A stretch of 10,363 bases of DNA. Source: Methylobacteriaceae bacterium (GTDB lineage Bacteria; Pseudomonadota; Alphaproteobacteria; Rhizobiales; Beijerinckiaceae). The DNA is taken from assembly GCA_031272615.1 (NCBI GenBank), contig JAISTL010000042.1, positions 1-10,363 of the forward strand, given 5' to 3'. This document shows, piece after piece, positions 4,956 to 10,363 of this stretch. The notes below the pieces were generated by a model that made no database searches, was not told the origin of the DNA, and saw only the letters and a list, made by a program, of their open reading frames with translations. The translations under genes were made by a program, and so were the position numbers. How positions within the stretch are numbered: position 1 is the first letter of the stretch; each line of letters opens with the position of its first letter.

Positions 4956-6923
4956 ATGCGCAAGTTTACCGGCCCGTTACATGTTGCGGTCAACGCGTGG
5001 TTCGCTTTCGGCGCGGCTCTCCACTTCCATTACGCCGGGTTCGGTTTTCCCGAGCCGCTGCGCCTGGCCGGGCTGCATCTGCTGCTGTTCCTGCCGCCGA
5101 TTTTCCTGCTGTTTCCCGCCCGGCGCGGCAGTGTGTCAGCGGCGGCGCCTTCAACCCCGACGGCCATCGATTGTCTCCTTGCCTTTGCCGCGCTGCTGCC
5201 CAGCCTCTATATCATTTTCAACATCAACGAAATCTACAACCGTTCGGCCTTCCTGGACGACATCGCCGCCGTTCCGCTGGTGCTCGGCACATTGATGATC
5301 GCCCTCATCATCGAGGCGGTGCGCCGGTCGCTGTCCGGCGTGCTGGCGGCGCTCATCGGCCTGGCCCTCGGCTATATGATGGTCTGCCACACTCTGCCGG
5401 GCATCTGGTATTACCGCAACATTCCGTTTCCGCAGGTGGTGGAGGCGCAGTTTCTCGTGGCCGGCAGCGGCATTTACGGCTCGCTCACCAATATCTCGGC
5501 CACCATCATCGCCACGTTTCTGGTGTTCGGCGCGTTTCTACAGGCCAGCGGCGTCGGCCGTCTGTTCATGAATATCGGGCTGTTCGCCGCCGGACGCTTT
5601 TCCGGCGGTCCGGCCAAGGTGGTGGTGCTGGAATCCGGGTTGTTCGGCATTACCAGCGGTTCGTCGGTGGCGAATGTGGTGGTCACCGGCTCCATCACCA
5701 TCCCCGAGATGAAGCGCATCGGCTTTTCCGCGGAGACCGCCGGAGGCATCGAGACCGCGGCCAGCGTCGGCGGGTTGATCATGCCGCCGGTGATGGGCGC
5801 CGCCGCCTTCGTGATGTCGGAAATCACCGGAACGCCCTATTCCGCCATCGTCGTCGCGGCGATAATCCCCGCCCTGCTCTATTATTTCGGCATTCTGGTG
5901 ACAGTTCACTTCGAGGGCCGCCGCATGAAGATTCCCGCCCTGCCGCGGGAGCGCCTGCCGACGGCGCGGGATGTGCTGAAGGACTGCCATCTGCTCATTC
6001 CGCTCATCGTGCTCGTCGGCCTGCTGGGTATGCGCTATTCGCCCTATTACGCCGCGTTCTGGGCGACGCTGTCCATGCTCCCGGCCACGTGGCTCAAGCC
6101 GCGCAAGGGCTTGCGGTTCAAAGACATTTTCAACGCCTTTGCCGAGGCCGGCCGCACCATCGCCATGATTGTCGGCGCCATCGCCGCCGCCGGAATCATC
6201 ACCGCCGCCATGACGCAAACCGGCCTGCTGATTGCCTGTTCCGGCATCATCCGGGCCATCGCCGGGGACTCGTTCCTGACGCTGACGCTGCTGCTCGCCG
6301 TTGCCTGCCTGATCATGGGCATGGGTATCCCGACGACTCCGGCCTATATCATCACCGCCGCCATCGGCGCGCCGGTGCTCATCGAGCACGGCGTCTCCAC
6401 CCTCGCCGCCCATATGTTCGTGTTCTATTTCGCCGTGCTGGCCGATGTGACGCCGCCGGTTTCCGCCGCGTCCTTCGCCGCCGCGGCCATCGGCGGCGGC
6501 TCGCCGATCCGCACCGGTTTGCAGGCGCTGCGGTTTGCCCTCGCCGGATTCTTATGCGGTATCGCCGTGGTTTACGAGCCGTCGATTCTGCTGAACGGCC
6601 CGCTTTCCACCTCGGTGCTCACCGCTCTGGCCATCGGCGCCGGAATGGTGCCGCTCGCTGCCGGGCTGACAGGCTTCGCTGAAGCGCGGATTCCGCTGTG
6701 GCTCAGGCCCCTGCTCATCGCCTTCGGCTGCTTCGTCGGCCTCGCCCACAACCTCGATCCGGCGCTGCGCCTTGCGTTCGGCGTGCCGGTGGTGCTGGCG
6801 CTGTTCATTATCCCACACCTGAACCTGCGACGCGCTTTTGCTTTTCCCTTCTTTGCCCTTGCCCGTGAAAAACCAGAACTTTCAGAAAAATCAACGGAGT
6901 ACGTCCCGCTCGCGCCGACGTGA
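4956..6923 (+). CDS. TRAP transporter fused permease (TAXI type, DctQM fusion)
   Basis: Inner-membrane permease of 655 residues combining the small 4-helix (DctQ-like) and large 12-helix (DctM-like) TRAP subunits, as is usual for TAXI-type systems; uptake is driven by an ion gradient. Family hallmarks are TSGSSVANVVVTGSITIPEM beginning at residue 233, GGLIMPPVMGAAAFVMSEI soon after, and MGMGIPTTPAYII near residue 454, with FYFAVLADVTPPVSAASFAA following. Hydrophobic helices fill the N-terminal 120 residues, and further segments extend past the core as in other fused TAXI permeases. The ATG at 4956 is preferred over a TTG at 4923, since the extra 11 residues are polar and the mature N-terminus begins RKFTGPLHVAVNAW; AGGG at about 4947 is a weak binding site. 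The stop lies 23 nt before the binding-protein gene, so they form one operon. Confidence 0.95.
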   Translation: MRKFTGPLHVAVNAWFAFGAALHFHYAGFGFPEPLRLAGLHLLLFLPPIFLLFPARRGSVSAAAPSTPTAIDCLLAFAALLPSLYIIFNINEIYNRSAFLDDIAAVPLVLGTLMIALIIEAVRRSLSGVLAALIGLALGYMMVCHTLPGIWYYRNIPFPQVVEAQFLVAGSGIYGSLTNISATIIATFLVFGAFLQASGVGRLFMNIGLFAAGRFSGGPAKVVVLESGLFGITSGSSVANVVVTGSITIPEMKRIGFSAETAGGIETAASVGGLIMPPVMGAAAFVMSEITGTPYSAIVVAAIIPALLYYFGILVTVHFEGRRMKIPALPRERLPTARDVLKDCHLLIPLIVLVGLLGMRYSPYYAAFWATLSMLPATWLKPRKGLRFKDIFNAFAEAGRTIAMIVGAIAAAGIITAAMTQTGLLIACSGIIRAIAGDSFLTLTLLLAVACLIMGMGIPTTPAYIITAAIGAPVLIEHGVSTLAAHMFVFYFAVLADVTPPVSAASFAAAAIGGGSPIRTGLQALRFALAGFLCGIAVVYEPSILLNGPLSTSVLTALAIGAGMVPLAAGLTGFAEARIPLWLRPLLIAFGCFVGLAHNLDPALRLAFGVPVVLALFIIPHLNLRRAFAFPFFALAREKPELSEKSTEYVPLAPT

Positions 6924-6946
6924 CCCCCAACCGCACAGGAGTTTCC

Positions 6947-7933
6947 ATGCGTACCACTCTGATTTCACGGGCCGCGGCCGCCGTGTTCGCCGCCGCTGTC
7001 TTCGTTCCGCTTGCCGATGCGCAAATCAAGGAGAGCAATATTGCACTGGCGGCGGGATCCGTCGGCGGTTCCTGGTTCATTCAGGGGTCCGGCCTGTCGG
7101 CGCTGTGGAGCGAGAAAATCCCCGGCCTCAATATCCGCGTCGTGCCCGGCGGCGGCACCGACAACCCGAAGCGCGTCCAGCGCGACCTCAGTCAGGTGGC
7201 CTTCGGCATCGACTTTCTCGCCAAGGCGGCGGCCGACGGCGTGGACGGCTACGAGGGGAAACACGACAAACTGCGCTCGCTGGGTCTGACGGGCATGGTC
7301 GCGGTGTTCCAGGTGTATGTCGACGCCGCCGAGACGCGCACCCTGCCGGAACTCTTCGCCGACCCGAAAATCCGCATCGGCACGACGCCCGCGGCGACCT
7401 CCGAATACATCACCCTGGCGCGGACACTGGAGTTTTACGGCAATTCGCCGGACAAAATCCGTGACGGCGGCGGCAAACTGTCGGTTTCCAACTATTCCGA
7501 ACTGATTCCGGCGTTCGTCGACGGCCAGATCGACGTGCTGTGGACCGGCGACGGCATCCCTTCGGCTTTCGCCGCGCAGGTTCTCGACGGGCGGCGCAAG
7601 GCCCGCCTGCTGGAATTTCCCGATGACGTCACCAAATCCCTGAGCGACAAATTCGGCTACGGCCGGGCCGTCATTCCCGCCGCCACCTATCCGACGCTGC
7701 AAAGCAAGGACCTCCCCGTCGCCGCCATGGCCAACCTGTATCTCATCAACGCTGATGTGTCCGACGACCTGGCCTATGCGCTGGTCAAGGTGCTTATCGA
7801 CAACCGGGACAAGCTGGGCGACATTTACAAGGCGCTGGACGGTTATGACCCGGCCACCGCCTGGAAGGACCTGCCGATCCCGCTGCATCCCGGCGCTGAA
7901 AAGGCTTACAGGGACGCCGGATTCATCAGGTAG
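6947..7933 (+). CDS. TAXI family TRAP solute-binding protein
   Basis: A 328-residue periplasmic receptor that captures substrate for the TRAP permease encoded 23 nt upstream. The start is the ATG at 6947, with AGGAG at 6937-6941; a GTG at 6920 overlapping the previous stop is less likely. Residues 1-26 form a signal peptide (arginines at 2 and 8, an alanine-rich core, cleavage after ADA). The TAXI pattern follows: GSVGGSWFIQGSGLSALW near the mature N-terminus, VVPGGGTDNPKRVQRD, then VAFGIDFLAKAA, and later FVDGQIDVLWTGDGIPS. The length fits the family (about 310-340). Structurally characterised TAXI proteins have been reported to bind glutamate or glutamine. Together with the downstream racemase this suggests an amino acid or small dicarboxylate ligand, but the substrate is not determined by the sequence. 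Confidence 0.93.
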   Translation: MRTTLISRAAAAVFAAAVFVPLADAQIKESNIALAAGSVGGSWFIQGSGLSALWSEKIPGLNIRVVPGGGTDNPKRVQRDLSQVAFGIDFLAKAAADGVDGYEGKHDKLRSLGLTGMVAVFQVYVDAAETRTLPELFADPKIRIGTTPAATSEYITLARTLEFYGNSPDKIRDGGGKLSVSNYSELIPAFVDGQIDVLWTGDGIPSAFAAQVLDGRRKARLLEFPDDVTKSLSDKFGYGRAVIPAATYPTLQSKDLPVAAMANLYLINADVSDDLAYALVKVLIDNRDKLGDIYKALDGYDPATAWKDLPIPLHPGAEKAYRDAGFIR

Positions 7934-7942
7934 AGGCCCGCC

Positions 7943-8662
7943 ATGCCCGAAGCCCGCAAAAAGAAGTTCTACGGCGTCACCATCGGCATTCTGATGGTAG
8001 AAACGTATTTCCGGCGGTTCGCGGGGGACATCGGCAACGGCACAACCTGGCCGTTTCCGGTGCAGTACAGGGTGGTGCGCGGCGTCGGCCCGTCGGTGGT
8101 GACGGCGCTCCACACCACCGACGCGCTGGAGCCGTTCAGGCAGGCGGCGCGGGAACTGGTGGAGGACGGTGTCGACGGCATCGTCACCACCTGTGGCTTT
8201 CTCGCCTGGTATCAGCGTGAACTGGCGGAGGACTGCGGCGTTCCCGTGGCCGCCAGCGCCCTGCTGCAGGTGCCGGTCGTCGAACGGCTGCTGCCGGCGA
8301 ACAAACGCGCCGGCGTGCTGACGTTCTCAGCCGAAAGCCTGACTCCCAAACACCTGGAGGCTGTCGGCGCCGCCGCCGATACGCCGGTTTACGGTATGCC
8401 GCGCCATTCTGAATTCGTGCGCGCCATCCGTGAAGGCGACCCGACGGTTCCCTATGCGGTGTGGCAGCAGGACGTGCTGACGGCGGCCGGGGAGTTCCTC
8501 AGCGGCCGCGATGACATCGGCGCCCTGGTGCTGGAGTGCACCAACATGACGCCGTTCTCCGCCGCCCTCGCCGACCGGTTCGGGCTGCCGGTGTTCGACG
8601 TCGTCACCCTGGTGCACTGGCTGCACGGCGCCCTCTCTCCGCGCCGTTACCCGCCGGCGTGA
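7943..8662 (+). CDS. Aspartate/glutamate/hydantoin racemase superfamily enzyme
   Basis: A 239-residue cytosolic enzyme of the Asp/Glu/hydantoin racemase and maleate isomerase superfamily. These enzymes use a pair of cysteines to move a proton at a carbon next to a carboxylate or carbonyl. Both are present in the expected settings: Cys84 in VTTCGFLAWYQ and Cys199 in LECTNMTPFSAAL. GVLTFSAESLTPKHLEAVGA (124-143) matches the second lobe's start. There is no signal peptide. The gene begins 9 nt after the binding-protein stop, with AGAGG at 7932-7936, and is surely co-transcribed with the TRAP genes, so its substrate probably enters through that transporter. Racemase, hydantoin racemase, maleate isomerase and decarboxylase activities all occur in the superfamily, and the sequence does not decide among them. 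Confidence 0.85.
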   Translation: MPEARKKKFYGVTIGILMVETYFRRFAGDIGNGTTWPFPVQYRVVRGVGPSVVTALHTTDALEPFRQAARELVEDGVDGIVTTCGFLAWYQRELAEDCGVPVAASALLQVPVVERLLPANKRAGVLTFSAESLTPKHLEAVGAAADTPVYGMPRHSEFVRAIREGDPTVPYAVWQQDVLTAAGEFLSGRDDIGALVLECTNMTPFSAALADRFGLPVFDVVTLVHWLHGALSPRRYPPA

Positions 8663-8671
8663 CGTTCACCG

Positions 8672-8947
8672 TCAGCGCGGGCAGCGGGCGAAGCGTTCCC
8701 GGCGCTGGATATCGGCGATTTCCCGCCGTTCCGCCCGGCTCAGGGGCACCGCTCCCATATCCCGGTAGCGGCAGCCGCGATTGCCGAAATAGCGGATGGC
8801 CCGCTGGGTCTTGAAGCAATACCCGGCATCCTTGTAAATCTGATTACGGGCGACCCACAGATCCTCGCAGCTCGGCCCCCTGCGCCCCTGGGCATACGCC
8901 GGAGCGGCAATGACAACACTCAACAGCAACGCAGCCAACAGTTTCAT
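8672..8947 (-). CDS. Small secreted YARHG-domain protein
   Basis: A 91-residue exported protein. Residues 1-19 are a signal peptide (MKLLAALLLSVVIAAPAYA) with cleavage after AYA. The mature part matches the alphaproteobacterial form of the YARHG domain: CEDLWVARNQIYKDAGYCFK (27-46), then FGNRGCRY (54-61) and a conserved tail VPLSRAERREIADIQR (67-82). Four cysteines (27, 44, 59, 89) could form two disulfides. The ATG at 8947 has GGGAGGGA shortly upstream. The domain is extracellular or periplasmic; its biochemical role is not known. The stop codon lies 9 bp from that of the racemase gene on the opposite strand with no terminator between, so the two transcripts probably overlap at their 3' ends. 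Confidence 0.88.
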   Translation of the reverse strand: MKLLAALLLSVVIAAPAYAQGRRGPSCEDLWVARNQIYKDAGYCFKTQRAIRYFGNRGCRYRDMGAVPLSRAERREIADIQRRERFARCPR

Positions 8948-8983
8948 GAAATCCCTCCCGCAAATATTCTTTCTGGAGCCGGG

Positions 8984-9012
8984 AAATTAGCACCAACCGG
9001 GGGGTTTCTCAA
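8984..9012 (-). promoter_or_regulatory. Weak promoter candidate for the YARHG gene
   Basis: On the minus strand TTGAGA (9012-9007), 17 bp, TAATTT (8989-8984) gives five and three matches to the consensus. Transcription would start near 8977, about 30 nt before the start codon. It is the best pair in the short gap, but the -10 is poor. Confidence 0.3.
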
Positions 9013-9097
9013 TGGAAGAAGAATTACGGATTTCAGATTTTTGACTGGCTCCGGCAAACGGTTTCCGCCCGCTGCGTTCTCCGCGCCGGGCCGTCAT

Positions 9098-9538
9098 TCA
9101 ATGCGCGTTGATACCCGAGACATTCAAACACAAAATGGAGATATGCTGAATGACATTCCTGTTGACGGTGATTTCCGCCTGGATATCCGTCGCCTGGCGG
9201 GGGCTGACCATACCGATGATCGGCTCGGCGGACATGGCCAGAATCAGTTTGTTGTCCCGGTCAAACCCGGCAAGCTCGGCTCCGACGAAGGCCCGGGAGC
9301 CGCTGCGGTTATCCACTGAATAGGAGAACTGGACGGTCCGGAGTTCGCTCATCACCGAGTCTCTCTCGGATAAACTGAAACTGCTGACGCTCACGCCCCG
9401 CCCCGACACGCGATGGTCCAGCACATCCACCGGCGTTCCGCAGAACCAACCGCTTGCCGCCGGGCTTTCTTCAGCCGAAGCGGAAGCCGCCGCGCTCACA
9501 AGGAGAAGAGCAATGATCGAAGCGCCCGACGGTTTCAT
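9098..9538 (-). CDS. Secreted beta-rich protein of unknown function
   Basis: I do not recognise a specific family. With the ATG at 9538 the product has 146 residues: a lysine-containing start, a hydrophobic core IIALLLVSAAASASA, and likely signal-peptidase cleavage before EES. Upstream alternatives (ATG 9550, GTG 9574) would add up to 12 polar residues before the signal peptide. A GGGGAA about 5 nt upstream supports 9538 weakly. The mature part has two cysteines (WFCGTP near its start, ILCLNV near its end) that could pair. In between lies an alternating-strand pattern with VQFSYSVDNRSGSRAFVGAE, GFDRDNKLI and a polar strand-turn AEITVNRN. This resembles small Ig-like or FxLYD-like extracytoplasmic domains, which is a fold-level inference only. 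It has the same strand as the YARHG gene 150 bp downstream. Confidence 0.7.
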   Translation of the reverse strand: MKPSGASIIALLLVSAAASASAEESPAASGWFCGTPVDVLDHRVSGRGVSVSSFSLSERDSVMSELRTVQFSYSVDNRSGSRAFVGAELAGFDRDNKLILAMSAEPIIGMVSPRQATDIQAEITVNRNVIQHISILCLNVSGINAH

Positions 9539-9875
9539 GGTTTTCCCCATGGTTTTCAAATCATGACTCGCCACAGCGTGACAAACCCCGTTTTCGGGAA
9601 CTCGGCAAGACTTGTCAAGTCATAATGTTTCACTTTGTTTTTGTATTCCTCTATGCGGGGTCTTGTGTCTTGCCCCGCACTATCGCCAAATTCACCGGCG
9701 GATATTTGGAATCCTTGATCAATATCTATCCTACCGTTAGGGAATACTCTGTTTTATGACCTTCGTCCCCCCTCTCCGCCGTTTTTAAGTCTCTTATCCA
9801 CAGAAACGGCTAACTATCTCAATTTGTTGGCACTTCTGGTGACTTGACGGAATCGGCGATGGCGAAAGGGGCGGG
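9539..9875. other. Intergenic region with palindromes and a DnaA-box match
   Basis: No gene is visible. A perfect palindrome GACTTGTCAAGTC (9609-9621) carries TTGACA on the minus strand, the only good -35 upstream of the secreted-protein gene; the -10 at proper distance (GAAAAC) is poor. TGCGGGG (9654-9660) pairs with CCCCGCA (9673-9679). GCCGTTT (9778-9784) and AAACGGC (9804-9810) bracket a perfect DnaA-box sequence TTATCCACA (9794-9802). No T-tailed terminator is evident for the autotransporter gene ending at 9876. The region is less GC-rich than the genes. Confidence 0.6.
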
Positions 9876-10363
9876 TTACCACCTCGCCGCGACGCCGAGA
9901 CGGCCGGTGATGGAATAGGAGTCGGCGAAGTGTTCCAACCCGGCGCGGGCGTCGGCCTCGGTAAACACACGGTAGGCGCCGTCCAGCCAGTCGCGGGAGG
10001 CGCCCAGGCCGACCCCGCCCCACAGTTCGTCCTGCTCACGGGTGAGCGGCGTTCCGGAAACATCGATACCGTTGCGGCCCATAAAATCATAATAGAGATT
10101 ACCGATGCCGTAGAACCGCGTTGTCACGGCCCCGCCCCGGGCGTCGACATCCGTCAGGCGGTGCTCGGCGGCCAGGCCGAGGCGGCCGCGGACCTCCGGG
10201 GTCTCCAGCAGCTCGAAGCGGGTGCCGAAACCGTCATAAAACACCTTGGCGTGGTAATCCCCCCAAATCAGCTGCAGCTGGGGCGTCACGAACCAGTTTT
10301 CGCCCAGTTTCACGTCCTGTCCCGCCTCCACCGAGAGGACCCCGGCCAGCACATGGTGCCGGT
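9876..10363 (-). CDS. Autotransporter beta-barrel domain, C-terminal part
   Basis: The 3' part of a gene that continues past the right edge; about 162 codons are visible. The frame stays open to the edge, reading RHHVLAGVLSVEAGQ at its start, so the GTG at 10352 is internal. The sequence fits the last strands of a type V secretion (autotransporter) barrel: VEAGQDVKLGENWFVTPQLQ, then RGRLGLAAEHR, FYGIGNLYYDFMG, LWGGVGLGAS, and a final strand SITGRLGVAARW. The chain ends in an aromatic residue (Trp), as outer-membrane barrels do for recognition by the BAM complex. The passenger domain lies outside the window, so what is displayed or secreted is unknown. A different outer-membrane barrel family is possible but less likely. 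Confidence 0.85.
   Translation of the reverse strand, partial: RHHVLAGVLSVEAGQDVKLGENWFVTPQLQLIWGDYHAKVFYDGFGTRFELLETPEVRGRLGLAAEHRLTDVDARGGAVTTRFYGIGNLYYDFMGRNGIDVSGTPLTREQDELWGGVGLGASRDWLDGAYRVFTEADARAGLEHFADSYSITGRLGVAARW

Noticed and set aside
4949..6682. 577-codon + strand frame overlapping the TRAP permease
   Set aside because: Arg/His-rich shadow of the permease in a neighbouring frame; the permease frame has all the family motifs.
7931..7946. Frameshift or fusion between the TAXI and racemase genes
   Set aside because: Each has its own stop, start and binding site, and both proteins have full family length.
6965..8113. 382-codon minus-strand frame opposite the TAXI and racemase genes
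   Set aside because: Antisense shadow caused by high GC at third positions; no recognisable domain.

Overview
The window looks like chromosomal sequence from a GC-rich proteobacterium, most likely an alphaproteobacterium. The signs are strongly GC-biased third codon positions, a fused TRAP permease with a TAXI-type binding protein, an exported YARHG-domain protein, a HigA-type regulator and the C-terminal barrel of an autotransporter. This is inferred from protein families; no rRNA or tRNA gene is present to place it.

Left part (1-2483). The window opens inside a dispersed palindromic repeat, followed by a six-copy 9-bp tandem repeat. A minus-strand AzgA-type NCS2 purine permease (140-1468) comes next. 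Divergent from it, after about 640 bp of promoter and hairpin sequence, lies a HigA-family antitoxin gene (2106-2483). No HigB toxin gene lies on either side of it. About 370 nt, including a large imperfect palindrome, separate it from a strong sigma70-like promoter.

Middle part (2582-4950). A secreted, histidine-containing DUF4198-like protein (2582-3502) ends in a textbook intrinsic terminator. Roughly 1.3 kb without a convincing protein gene follows. It starts with an AT-rich island (about 32% GC over 3781-3960) holding several + strand promoter-like sequences. A weakly supported 68-codon ORF with a good ribosome binding site comes next, then a GC-rich hairpin-dense stretch, and finally two strong + strand terminators with a third hairpin between them. 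The arrangement suggests a transcribed but mostly non-coding locus, and it is the least explained part of the window.

Right part (4956-8662) is a compact operon: fused TRAP permease, TAXI solute-binding protein, and an aspartate/glutamate/hydantoin racemase-superfamily enzyme with both catalytic cysteines. It reads as an uptake-plus-isomerisation module for an amino acid, hydantoin or small dicarboxylate. Converging on it are minus-strand genes for a small secreted YARHG protein (8672-8947) and a secreted beta-rich protein of unknown function (9098-9538). The 3' end of an autotransporter beta-barrel gene (9876 to the window edge) closes the window.
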